From contig NW_005196756.1 of assembly GCF_000372725.1 (NCBI RefSeq), forward strand, positions 467,783 to 531,782: a DNA stretch of 64,000 nt, read 5' to 3'. The stretch is from Emiliania huxleyi CCMP1516 (Eukaryota > Haptophyta > Isochrysidales > Noelaerhabdaceae). Shown piece after piece: positions 39,739-51,700 of this stretch. Below the pieces are notes generated by a model. The model worked only from the letters and a program-made list of their open reading frames with translations. It searched no databases and had not been told where the DNA came from. Numbering within the stretch: position 1 is the first letter of the stretch; each line of letters opens with the position of its first letter. The position numbers and the translations under genes were made by a program.

Positions 39739-39875
39739 AAGTGGCGCAAGTCTCGAGTCTCACGGTGACGACCTCTCAAACAATATCATACACACGCGCA
39801 GCGTCCACTTCTCCCTCCTCGTCCTCGTCCTAGCCGACAACCTCTCTGCACTCTGGCTCTGCTAGAGGCTAGTCG

Positions 39876-42477
39876 CTAGAGCATGTCTGCTGCTATCCGA
39901 GGCTCCGACGTGAAAAGTCGATCGAGGAGGGGCGAGTATTGGACGATGTAGTCGCCACAGAAGCCGAACAGGTTGACCTCCGGGTAGGAGAGGGCCTTCA
40001 CGGGAAGCGCATCAATTTGCGGCGGGAAGTTCTTGTACGGAGCCTTGCCGTCCTTCTTGTCAAACACGTTGTACTTGGGGGCGTATGGGCTCATCCCCGT
40101 GACAACTTCGTCCGGACAGTGGTACTCGCTGATGTAGCAGTGCGCCTTGGGGTTGAGATCCGGGTTCCGGTTGATCAGGTCCATCCAGCGCTTGGGCGGC
40201 GCGTAGAAAATCACGGTGAGCTCGACGCAGTCTTGCGACGAGTGCGTGCCGTAGTACGTGTTGTCGATGACTTTGAGCCCCTGTGCCACGGGACGACAGG
40301 CCTTCAGAGGGGTGTGAGGCGGGGGGTGCAGCGGGGGGTGCAGACCGCGCACCTTGAGGGTGGCCACGAGGGCCTCGCCGCGCTTGTAGCACTCCTTCAT
40401 CTGGCAGACGAGGCAGTCGAGCGGGCGCATGCCCTTGAAGCTGACTTCCTCTTGCGGCGAGACCAGCTTTGCGGTGCCGTCCAGGTCGAAGCTTTCCTGT
40501 GCACGCGGGCGAAGCTCAGAGAGGAGGGGGGGGGGGGGGGGGGCTTGACGGGCGGGCACGTGCCACGTCATTGTCGAAGATTTGGTTCATGATGGTTGGG
40601 CCCCAGGCCCCCGCCGGCGTACGGTTTGGAAGTGGGAAAAACTTTTTGTTGGAAGGTGTTGCTCCGAAGAGGGAGAGGAGCGCCAGGATGTTCCCGTTGT
40701 GCACCTCGAGGTTTCCGTTCGGGCCGAAAGGGCTCTGCCCAAGGTTTGTGATGACCGCGGTCGCCTTTCGCGCGCCCTGTGCGACCACGGCGGCGACGGC
40801 GGTGCCATCGATCGTGCCACCGTCCGCGAAGAAGCAAGTCTCTTCGTTCCCCGGCTGCTCCGCCGTCTTGATGCGGAGCGCCACGTCGAAGGGGCCAAAG
40901 AGGCGCGGTAGGCAGTCCAAGAAGCCGGCGATGCCGAAGAAATCTCCGCTCATGGCGAGGACCGTCTCTGGCGACAGATGGCGCGCCGACGGCGGATGGC
41001 CGAAGGGCTTGCACGCGGGCGGGAGGACGAAGGACTGCGCCGGACCGCTCGTCGCGTCGAAGAGCGCGGTGCGCTGCGGCGTGAGGCAGGGGCCGCAGCC
41101 TTTCTGCGGGAGGTACATCTGCTTGTCGTCGAAGTTGCAGGCCCCGAGCGGGAGGGGCTCGTACTTCTGCGCGCGTGCGCGAGGGAGGGCGCTTGTTGAA
41201 GGTTCGGGGAGGCGGGCTAGGGCCGCGAGTGCCTGAGTTGGGATAGGTATCGGGCGGCGGTAGCCAAGGGAGGGGCGGTGGCACCGTCGCAGCGGAGTGC
41301 GGCGTGAAGACGTAGGGCACGAACGTGAGGCCCCGCGCGCTCCCGGACTGACCGTCAGCCCACTGGTACTCGAGGCCGGTCTTGAGCGGGAGGCCCAGCG
41401 TGAGGCTCTTGTCCTCGCCCTTCACCTCGACATCTCGGCACGTGTTGAACTGCTTGACCCCCGGGACCAGCTCGTTGACAATGCCGTCGTCCCAGACTTT
41501 CTTCCAAGCCCCAATCGTCCAATCGCGGACAATGCCGATGTAGTCCTTGGGAGCGACGTCTGCGAGCGAGCCCATGGTGGCGAGGCCGAGCGGGGTCGGC
41601 GCCTGCGTGGCGCAGAGACGTGAGGTAAGCGGCGGCAGGGCGCAGCGGCGGCAAGAGTGATAGTGGTGGAGGAGGAGGCGAGAGCGGGGCCGGTAGAGCC
41701 TCCGGACGCGTTGGTGGCTCGGTCGAGCCCCTGCGGATGCCGAGCGGACCGACAAAGTTGGCGTACATGAACTCGATCCAGGCGACACCAAAGCCCGTGG
41801 CGCACGGATAGCAACCGCAGCCGACCCACTTGCCGCAGCCGAGGGCCCGGATGGGAGTGCCGAGGGCGTAGTCGATGACGGTCCACACCGCGAGCGGGAT
41901 GCAGCAAAAGGCGGGACGCAGCGGGAAGCATAGTGCGGGTCCGTAGGGCGCGGCAAGCATCTTGCCGTAGGGCGCGGGCTCAGCCTCCATCGCTGCCTTG
42001 GTGATCTTGCTCGGGTCCGGGTCGTTCGCCGGGTCGTCCGTGCCGAAGAAGGTACATGGCTCGCTCTCGGAGTAGCAGTACACCGTCGCCGCGATGGCGC
42101 CGCCCGAAGCGCCGCCGATCACGTCGAAATTGTCAAGCACGTTGTCGCACTTGGGCTTGCGCGGCGTCGTTTTCATCTTGGCCAAGCCGCGGTACACGCC
42201 TGAAGCGAGGGGAAGCGTCAGCATTCTTTCCGATGGGGCAGACAGTCGCTGGGCGGCACCGAACATCGCCGCGGGAGGGAGCAGTCCGCCTCCGTTGATG
42301 CAGAGTGCGACATCGCACGTCTGTGGCGCCTACTCGCAGGTTGGCTGTCGAGGAGTGTCCGTGCACCAGTGAAGTTTTTCTCCGACGAGCCTTCTCCGCC
42401 GGTGCTAGCTTCGCTCGCTGCTCCTTGACGTAGTCGTGCGAGGGCTTAGGCCGGTCCGGCGGCAGAGGATGCGACAT
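39876..42477 (-). CDS. Patatin-like phospholipase family protein, multi-exon
   Basis: A serine lipid hydrolase of the patatin fold, expected to cleave acyl esters of membrane lipids. The glycine-rich oxyanion segment reads CINGGGLLPPAAM. The nucleophile elbow is IGGASGGAIAAT (GxSxG, about 42110). The dyad Asp is in FFADGGTIDGTAV (DGG, about 40820). Main coding blocks are about 42325-41740, 41605-41285 (GSLADVAPKDYIGIVRDW), 41165-40570 (YEPLPLGACNFDDKQMYLPQ to PTIMNQIFDND), 40510-40355 (ESFDLDGTAKLVS) and 40290-39876 (GLKVIDNTYYGTHSSQD to the stop). A 5' block from 42477 (MSHPLPPDRPKPSHDYVKEQ) is probably the start but joins out of frame. Introns have long C runs before the acceptor. Localisation is unclear; no signal peptide is obvious. 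Confidence 0.75.
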
Positions 42478-42600
42478 GCAAGCGAGTTGTCCGACTGCTG
42501 ATGAGGGTGCCCACGCCTGCTTTGAGAGCGCAGAATTCTTTTTACCCCTAGGCGCGGAGGCAAAACCAGAACTCGCTCGAGTACTACTCGAGTAGACAAC

Positions 42601-42880
42601 CTAAGCTTCGGCCTCCCCGCCCGGCTGTCGCCCGTGCTGTACGGTCGGCCCGCCGCTAGGGCGCCACGCTCCGCCCGTGAAGCTAGTCGGCACCCGCCGG
42701 AGGCCGATGGAGCCCTGTTTGCTAGCCTGCTTGCGGCCGCTCGGCGGGTCGCCCTTCGGCGAGCGGCTACTGCGCCGCTCGATGCTCCCGTGCTCGATGG
42801 TGAAGCGGATGCCGAGGGTGGTCTCCTCGTCTGCGGCGAGGTCGTGCCGCAACAGGCCCCTATGCTAAGTCGAAAGTGAG
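42601..42880 (-). CDS. Possible C-terminal exon, unknown gene
   Basis: The minus-strand frame RHDLAADEETTLGIRFTIEH to GGPTVQHGRQPGGEAEA ends in a stop at 42601. It reads protein-like and lacks a start, so it may be a last exon. It is not recognised. Confidence 0.3.
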
Positions 42881-43640
42881 ATGTGACTAACCTGCTCTGT
42901 CGTCTGTGGAATACTACTGATGACGACCGATGGTGATGGAACTGGGAGCCAGTGAGTGATGGTGGGGGGCACTTAGCCCTTGTGCTAATGCTGACTTTAC
43001 TACATGGACGGTTGCGGTTGCCTATATATGTAAGACTGGTTTTTATTTCGGGTTCTGGGTTCGGCAAACGAAAACTCCGACACTGTCGATCGAAAATATT
43101 GGAAAAAATCCGACGAACGCGCTCATGTTCCTGAGATGCATTGCGCATCCTCAGATGCCACATTCTATCCTGGGATGCATGGACTAACCCAAGATGAGGG
43201 TATCATCTCGGCACACTTGTGCGTCTGAAGACGACTGTAATATCTGAAATCTGAGATGTCACGCGCTATCAAAAGACGCGGGGCACCATCTAAAGATGAT
43301 TAAATCTTTTTGGAGAACCCAATCATAGTGGAGACACCCGGTGTCCTTAGATGGAAAACGCATCCTAGATGGCGTTTGGCATCTAGGATGCGCATATCAT
43401 CTGGGGGGGGTCGCCGTCCCTGACGTCCGGCGTCTCGGCTGTGTGCGGACCCACTTAGTGTTGACCAGACAGGGAGGAGAAGAAGAAGAGCGAACGGGAA
43501 AGGGGGGAGATGCGGCGGTGGGGCATGAGGCTCGCCCCCACGGCGTCGGTGACCAGGGGCGGGGCGCGGCGGGCGACGCCCCATGCAACGAAATACATTG
43601 CGAAAGCGAGCTGGTCTGCTGAGGGCACCCATTCATTCCC
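42881..43640. other. Intergenic with GATGC-rich repeats and a perfect hairpin
   Basis: Degenerate GGATGC/GCATCC and AGATG/CATCT words recur from about 43140 to 43405. A perfect 12-bp stem GCATCCTAGATG (43360-43371) with an 8-base loop pairs with 43380-43391. No gene is seen. Confidence 0.6.
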
Positions 43641-43645
43641 TATAT

Positions 43646-43795
43646 ACCCCGGGCGAGATTGCGGAGATGGGTTGGTCGAATGATTTCCCCGAGGTTTCTC
43701 ATATAAGAGGGGGGGGTCTGTCGAACTTACCCCGGGCGAGATTGCGGAGATGGGTTGGTCGAATGATTTCCCCGAGGTTTCTCATATAAGAGGGG
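43646..43795 (+). repeat. Two 69-base direct repeats, period 83
   Basis: ACCCCGGGCGAGATTGCGG... to ...CTCATATAAGAGGGG occurs at 43646 and again at 43729 without visible change. Each copy ends in a TATAA-like CATATAAGAGG, so the HTH gene downstream may have a duplicated promoter. Confidence 0.9.
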
Positions 43796-43899
43796 TCGAA
43801 CTTTTCCTCAATGCAGCTTCCCAAACCATCGTGCGTGGCCCCCCCGGGTCGAGAAACTGACCGCCGAGCGCGCAGCGGTCATTTTCGGGCCCGGCAGCA

Positions 43900-44664
43900 A
43901 TGACTGCGCTTGGCATGCAGGGTGGCACGGTCGCCGCGGACGCCGATCAGGCCGGCGAGGCGCAGCGGCCGCAGGTGGAGCCGCAGCCGCAGCGCAAGCA
44001 GCGCCGCCGCCGCATGTCGCACAACCTGCAGTTCAAGCTCAAGCTAGTGAAGCTAGCCCTGGCTAGGCCTCCGGGCCATCGCATCAAACCAGTCTGCCGC
44101 GAGTTCCCTCAAGTGGAGCCGGTGACCCCGACCCCGCCCCGCACTTGCCCACTTGCCCCCTCCGCGCTTCCCAAGTGGCTAACGTGTATACGAGCCCTGC
44201 CATAGGTTCAGCTGCGTAAATGGATTCGAGCGTTCGAGGAGCAGGCGCGGCAGTCGATGGGGGAGTGCGACAAGACGATCCCCACGGCATCAGCGGTGCC
44301 GATCGCGCAGCCCGTGCCGTGTGTGCCAGTCGCGGTGCCTGCCACTCTACGGCATTGCTGTCCGCCCGCACATCTGCTCTATGGCATGGTGCCCCTGCCG
44401 GTGCTTTCACCGACGCCCACATTCACTGGCGCAGCAACCCTCGCGGTGCACCCCTTCGCTGGCCCCATCTTCGCCGCCCCTCCCTGTGCCGCGCCTGCCA
44501 TCACCGCCAATGTTGTTGGGGCTGCCGCTCTCTTTCCTGCGTTGCCGTCCCCAGCGACCGCCTATGTGGAGGCGGTGCAGGGCACCCCAGCGCCGGGAAA
44601 CAGTGATTCGGAGGCTGCGGAGAATCTCCTGCGCATATCAGGGCCATCCTGTGCATATGCCTGA
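43900..44664 (+). CDS. Helix-turn-helix protein, probable DNA-binding
   Basis: Two exons, 43900-44121 and 44206-44664 (GT-AG intron 44122-44205), about 226 residues. An N-terminal basic tract (QPQRKQRRRRMSHN) precedes a compact helical region FKLKLVKLALARPPGHR then CREFPQVEPVQLRKWIRAFE. Its pattern is like the transposase/CENP-B-type HTH in which a final RKWI helix reads DNA. The rest is Pro/Ala-rich and low complexity (AVPIAQPVPCVPVAV...), as in activation regions. A further coding-like piece, PETELKTDREGCLVPLPESL to a TAG at 44833, lies in another frame and may be the true C-terminus after a small intron or frameshift. It is either a host regulator or a domesticated element protein. Confidence 0.6.
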
Positions 44665-44833
44665 GACCGAGCTGAAGACCGACCGCGAGGGCTGCCTCGT
44701 GCCGCTGCCGGAGAGCCTGAGAGTCAATACACATCTAGTGCTTGGCATGCATGTGTACAATTTCAATGACCGTCCTGCGGCCGGCGCGCTCCATGTCGAG
44801 ATTTTGAGGCAGGGGGCCAGCGTGCTGGGATAG

Positions 44834-45706
44834 TAGTTGTAGCTAGCTAGAGTACATGTGTGCTTGTGGCGCTCGAGGCTCGACCTCGAGCACTCGAGAG
44901 CAACGTTCATCTTTTAGGAGATTGGAGATAAAGGGTTACCTTAGCACGTGACGCACCTTCGCAAGATCATGTATGGCATGGTATGCGGATCCATCCGCCA
45001 TTAGTTAATTAATAAGGCTCTACAATGTGGCATGCGGTCTCGGCGGGTCCGCGGGCTGTGCGGGCGCCGCGGGGGGGGGTAGGGGCAGAGCGAAGGGCCC
45101 GGCCCTGCCACCTGCGCGGCCCACACTTGTACAAGAGCCTCTCGCCTCTCGGGAGCGCCCGCGCCCCTGAGAGTAGTATAGATCGTGTACACGCAGCGAG
45201 ACCGTATACGGCCTAGTATACAACTCAGTGACGGAGACCGCGCGCAAACGCTCACTCTCAGGATCACGTGCCTGAGTCTGTGCCCGATTCAGTATAGGGA
45301 TGTGGTCGTGCTAGCTGACGCCCGAGCCGCACCGGTTCTCGAGTTGTACTTTTAGCTTCATGGGAGAAAAGGGGGAGAGGGGTGTAAAGCAACCAGCCAC
45401 AACCGCGTTTCGGCATTTTTGGTTTCAATGTGTGTGGACCGCTCCCCAGCCTCCAGCGTCCAGGCTCCACATGAGACATATCGCACATGCGCAAATTGCG
45501 CAATGTGTGCGTATATGCACAAACAAAAAGTGCGTGTGAGATCCGTGTGTGTTTTCCGCGTGCCGCTGAGAAGGGGAGTGTGGCTTTGTCACAGAGAAAG
45601 TACACCGCTAGTGAGAACATGCCCATCCAGCGCACAGGCCTGAGTCTAGTTGGCTTTCGTTCAGCGCGCCCAAGCCGCAAGGCCTCGTTTCGCCGGCAGC
45701 GCACCT
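44834..45706. other. Intergenic, convergent 3' flanks
   Basis: GCTCGAGG-CTCGA-CCTCGAGC forms a perfect 8-bp hairpin near 44869-44889, soon after the preceding gene. A G run lies near 45072. No gene is recognised. Confidence 0.45.
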
Positions 45707-48700
45707 TCAGAAGCAGTGGCAAAGGAGCCGCCCGTCCGCACCGCCGGTGATTAGGCGGCCGCCCTCCTCGATCATGCAGTTGACGCCATAGGTGCGGCCG
45801 ATCGACGTCCCCACCGGATGGAAGAGCGGCGACGCCGTGTGTGGCTCGTGCACGCGTGGCCAATGCGCGAGCGGGGTCCCCGGCCGAGAGATGTCCCACA
45901 GCTTCAAGTCGCCATCGGCCGAAGCGGTGAAACACGACCCCCCATCGCCACATGCGAGAGTGCGCACCCCGAGCGCGTGCGCCGACCAGCGGTGGCGCAA
46001 CCTGCGCTGGCGCAGATCGAAGACGACGACCTCACCGCCGGCGCCGCCGCTCAGCAAGACCCCCTCTGACGGCAAATACGCGACGCAAACGCCGCCTTCC
46101 GGGTGGGCGGCGCACGAGGCGACGACGGACCGCCCGGGTGGGAGGAGAGCGTCCCACACGCAAAGCGAGGGCTCCTCGGCGCCGCCAGAGGAGCCGGCGG
46201 CCTATTGCGGAGCGAACGCCAAAGTTTCGAGGTGCGGGACCGAGAGAGGCAGCGCCTCGGGGCGGGCGGCCGCGACGACGACGGGCGAGTCGACAAAGCA
46301 GAGATCCGCGCCGCGAGAGAGGCAGCGCCTAGATGCGGGACGGAGGCTTGACGGTGCGGAGCCGCGCTCGACTCCCACGCACAGAGAGGTCACGCATTTG
46401 GGCGTAGGGCGGCGCGCGCTCGAGCGAGTCGGGGCGCGCGCCGCCAAGCCGCCACAGACCGACTCGGCCCGTAGTGTCAATGCAGCCAAACAGCTCGCCG
46501 CAAGGGGAGAAGCGGACGCTCGTGGCGTGGTGGCCACTGGCGGTGCCCACTGGAAGAGCGTATTGCGCGCGGAGGTGGTCGTGCAAACCGAGCCCCTGCA
46601 CGGACTGGCCAAACTGCCAGCACTGAACGACGCCGTCACTGCCCACGAGGTAGAGAGGAAGCCTGGGGTGGGAGCACAAACAGCGCGCGACGACGCCGGG
46701 CGCGGTGCAGCTGAGCTGCATCGCCGACGGCGGCAGCGGCGGCGCGCCGGCGCCAGCCGCCGTCGACAAATCGACCTCCGCGGCAAGCTCAATCTGGTGC
46801 ACGCCGCGGGAGAGGGCGTACGCGAGCTGCAGCGGGTTGAGCGAGTTCGCGCACACGGCGCGCACAAACTCGCCCTTGCGCCGCAACAGCGTCACAGGCG
46901 CGGAGAGGCGCGCCCGTGGCGGCGGCGGCGGCCCCGCAGCCCGCCCGCCCGTGCCCCCGCCCGTGCCCCCGCCCGTGCCCCCGCTCGGCGGCGGCGGAGG
47001 CGACGGTGGGCGCGGCGGCACCGCACCGTACAACGGCCACAAGGGCGACGCTCCGACGGCGCCGTCGTCGCCCTCCTCCTCTGCGACGACCACGGCCCAC
47101 AACCGCTCGAGACTGCTGCGACTGCGGCCACGCAGCCAGAGCGGGCCCACAGGCCAGCTCTCGGGCGGCAAACGCGTGTCGATGGCGGCGATGCGCGCGA
47201 GCAACAGCGAACGCCAAGTGGCGAGCACTGATAGAACGCACTCCGCCGGCATTGGTAGCCAGAGAGGCGGCGGCGGCGGTGGAAGACCTGACGCGCCCGT
47301 CGCGCTCGACGTGCCCGTCGCGCCCGCCTCGCAAACCGACGGCGGGAGCAGGGCCGCCGTGCTGACAGCTCCCACAGAATCGGGCGACTGCCTGCAGAAT
47401 GGCTGCTCCTTCCTCCGCCCGGGTGATGCGTCAGCCGTCACGCCGCCGCCCGCTTCCTGATGGCCGCCGCCGACACCCGCGGCGCCACTAGAGACGGCCT
47501 CTTCGAGCCGCTCGACCAAAGCAAGTAGTAGCCGCGCCCGCGCATACGCAGCCGCCTCGGCGTCGTTGACGTTGTCGTCGCCGGGAGGCGGCGCCTCAGC
47601 GGGCACGGCGTCAAGTCCTCGCCACAATCGCTGCCAGCAAGCGCGAGCCTCGTCCCCAAGGAGCCTCTGCGCCCCCCCGCTACCCACACCCAAAGCTGAC
47701 ACGCACAGGAGGAGCGCCTACAGGGACGACGTGCGCGTCTCACCGACGCGCCTTGCGGCAGGGAGAGCCGAAGCGGGCACGCAAGAGGGGCGCCTCGCAC
47801 TCCTCCAACCGCACGGCAACTGCGAGCATCGCTAGGCAAGCACTCGCCGCTGTGTCGACGCAGAGCGCGCCGCCATCGTGCAGGCACGCGCTCGATCCCG
47901 CAGCGACGACTTGGAAGAGTGTCGGAGCCGCGAGTACAGCAGCAGCATGCCCGAGAAGCGCGCGGCACTCACTAGCCGAGAGCCCGTCAGGCAACGACCC
48001 GCAGAGCGCCGCGCGCGCAACGGTGCCGGCGGAAGCGGCGGCGGGCTCATCGAGCGCGCTAGACGCCGGCCGCGTGGTCTCATTGGCGACAGATCCGAAG
48101 ACGGCGGCAACGAAGACGCAGACTGGAGCCGCAGCCGCGCCCCACATGGAACCGCGCACCAAGCAGAGCGCCTCTGCCTCCACTGTGCGCCGCGGCACGC
48201 AGAGCCACTCGGCGACCTCGTCGGCGGCCGCACAGAGAAACGGCGCCGCGGCCGTCAGACGCGTCTCCACCTCGCGCAAGCCAGCGCCCCCCTCGGGCGG
48301 CCACGCCCGCGAGGAGGCCAGCAAGGCCGCGGCGCGCTGGTAGACGTATTGCGCGCCCAAGCACGCGCGCGCGCCCTCCGAGCCGAGCAAGGCCGGCTTC
48401 GGGACGCGACGCACCACCGACGCGGCGAGCGCGGGGCTGCCGCTCGCGACGGCCGCGTCGATGCTTGCGTTCAACAGGGTGAGCGGAAGCATGGCCCCCG
48501 CGCGCCCCCTCACCCCACGAGCGCACTCAGCTCCTCCGGAGGCCGGTGCCACCTCGGCGAGCAAGCCACCGGCACGAAGCGCCTCACGCAAAGGCGCAGA
48601 CGTTGGCGCGGCGAGCAGCTCGTGCACAAACGCGATGCGACAGCCGGGCTCGTACGAGGACGCGCGCCGCAGTGACGTCTTTGGGTCGAGCCCCTCTGCC

Positions 48701-51700
48701 TCCCGAGCACCCCCCATTGGCGACGAATCCCCCGCTGCGGCGAACGTCTGGCCACCGGCCGCGGAGAGGGTGCGCACCGCCTCGAGCGGGCGGCCGAGCA
48801 GCATGTGCGACACGGCCACAAGCCACGCGTCCGCCTCCGCCTCCGCGTGGGGCAGCAGCTCGTGCTCGACTATCGCACCGAACAGCTCTGGCGCCTCGGC
48901 CTCGTGCAAGCGCGCGATGACGATCGCGAGCTGCACGTCGGCAAGTTGGCGGGAGCAAACGCGCGCCGCCGCCTCGACGTCCGACGCGAGGAGGAAGAAA
49001 GCGGCGGCGAGGCCTGTGCTCCAGCAAAGCAGAGGTGAAGCCCTAACGACTGGGTCGTGAAAAGGGTAGAGAGCGGCGGCGGCGAACGGCACCGTGCTGC
49101 TGCTTCGAGAGCAGGGAAAACGCGTTCTTCTTGGCGGCGGAGCGCCAGCGCGGCTCCTGAAAGTCGTGCGCGAGAAACCCACCCAGCTTCTCGTCCCGCA
49201 CAACGCGGCAAAGCGCCTGCAACGCACCCTTCTTGCCCAGCGCGAGGTAGAGCAACGCGCACGCCTCGGGGCGGCGCGTCGCAGAGAACTTGGCCTTGGC
49301 CGCGGCCTCTAGAGCAGCCCGCAACGCGTCTCCTCGCGGCAGCCACAAGCCGGCGCCAACCGCGCGCAGCGCCGGCCAGGTGCGGTCCTCTGCAAGAGGG
49401 AGACACAGCTCGAGCAGCGGCGCCTTGCAATCGGAGCGCAGAACCCACGCCACGTCGGCGGAACTCACCGGCGACGTGAGGCCGCCTCCGCCGTCTCCGC
49501 CGCCTCCGCCGCCTCCGCCGCCTCCGCCGCCTCCGCCGCCTCCGCCGCCTCCGCCTCCGCCGCCTCCGCCGCCTCCACCGCCTCCGCCTCCGCCTCCTCC
49601 TCCGCCGCCGACGCCGGGCCCGCCTCCTCCTCCTCCGCCGCCGACGCCGGGCCCGCCTTGCGGGCTCTCCAGCCTCGACGCGAACACACGGAGCAGGAAG
49701 GCCTCACCACACGCGTCAAGCGAGCGGCTTACTGCAGCAACGCGCACCTGCGCCCTGAGGAGTCGCACGAGCTGAGCGAGCTCACACGGCGCCAGCCGCA
49801 GCAGCGACCCCACGGAAGCTGGCCGCTGCCCCGTGGCAGAGAGCGAAGCTGCACACTCGCTCGCCGCTTCGCTCAACGCGCCACCCGATGCCTGCCCAAG
49901 CGCGGAAACGGCCGCTTCCGGCGGCCGCGGCAGCTCCTGCGGCGGGGCGAAGAAATCGGGCAACGACGGCCTTGGTGCGAATGCGTCTTCAATCGAGAAC
50001 AAATCACTGAGTGCCGCCGCCGTGTCGGCGGCGGGGGTGGCCTCGCGACCGGCCGAAGCCGACGCTGGCGAAGCGGGAGCCGCAAGAGTGTTCTGAGATG
50101 CGGCGGCGGAGGGCCGCGCGGTGCTGCCGCCGCCTTCGAGAAGCTCCGTTAAACCCGGCTCGGAAAGAGAAGTCCCCTCGTCGGCAATCGCACGGCCGAC
50201 GCCATCCTCTCCGCGGGCCAAACGAGCCGAGACGTGGCGGATGGCACGTTCCGCGGCTGCGCTCTCGCCGAGCAAGAGCATCTCCTGCAGCACGTGTGGG
50301 TGCCTATGAGAGGGAGTCACCTTGGGAGGTGACGCTACGGACTGCCGGCAGCACTGCCCCCGCAGACGCTGGCGCCACGGCGGCGGCAAATCTGAGCAGA
50401 GCGTTGTCGTGGGGCCACCCCCTGTGCTGCTCCGCGAGGGGACGTGCGGGCAGAGGAACAGTTGCGGCCCGGATGCGAGGAGGAACGCGCCGCTCCGTGA
50501 CCGGCAGATGGTCGACGGCCTCCCGCACACGCCCGCAAGAGGCACATCCGCGCGGCGTGACCAGCGGCCCAAGCCATGCATGCCACCGCCATCGCCACCC
50601 TCGTGGCCACTGCCGCTGCCGCCGCCGCCCACGCGCTCGCGGGAAAAGACGAGGAGGCGGGCTCGAGGAGATGGGCTCGAGCCGCCGCTGCCCACAGCCA
50701 CGGCCGAAGCCCCCAGCCAGGCGAGGAGAGGCAAGCCTCCTGAGGGGCCTGGTGCGGCTGCGGCGGCGGCGGCCTCCGACGCGGCGCGCGAGGCCGCATC
50801 GGAAACCGACGCGCGAGCGACGCCCGCCTCGCCTCCGCCGTCGCGCCCTCCCTCGTCGCGTGGCAACTCGATCACCTGCGAGGGGCCGGGGGGCGGAGGG
50901 GGGAGGGGCGGCTCGGTCGGCTCTGAAGTGTCCCGTGAGCGCCGAGCGCCTGCCGTGCAGGCGCTAGCTGGTGACTTGTCGCTGGGCGTCTGAGCGGGGC
51001 CTCCGAATGTCTACCAAGCGGCCTGCTCCAGCTTGGGCTCGCCGGAGCTCGAGGTTGCCGCGACGACGCAAACCCTCCCGCTCGCGCCGGCAGAGGCAGG
51101 AAAGGCAGGCTTGCCGATCAGCGCGGCGAGGCGCGCGCCGCCTCCCTCCCACGCGATGGCGGTCACCGGCCCTTGGGGAGGCAGCGCCACCGAAGCAAAC
51201 GGCACGAGGGTCTCGTCCCTCCCGCCCACGGGCTCGATGTCCCAGAAGAAGAGGGTCGTACCCGCCTCGCCCGCCCCCTCGCCGCTCGCCGCCGTCACCA
51301 GCACGCTGCACGAGCGAGTCTGGGCGGCAGCCGCCGCTCTGGCCAGTGGCCGCGGCGCCATCGCCGCGGCGAGCACGGGGCGACTCGACCCACCCAGAGA
51401 GAGCTCGCGGCCCCAAGCGAGCGGGGGGGCGGAGACGGCGGCGGGAGAGGAGGGCTCTCTCCGCCACAGCACCGCCGCGCCGCGCTCGCCATTGAGCAGC
51501 AGCCCGTCCGCCCCGCCTCGGCCTCCGCCCCCTCTGCCGCTCGCGCCACCGCCCCCGCGCGCCCCCCCTGTGGCGGAGAGCGTGGCGCACAGCCAGCACG
51601 CGCCTGTCCTGCGCGACGCTGGGCGCGGCTCTGCCCAAGGGCTCGGTAGGGCGGTGGCCACGCCCCAGCTGGGGCAGCCGCTCCCCTCCTCACCGCGGCC

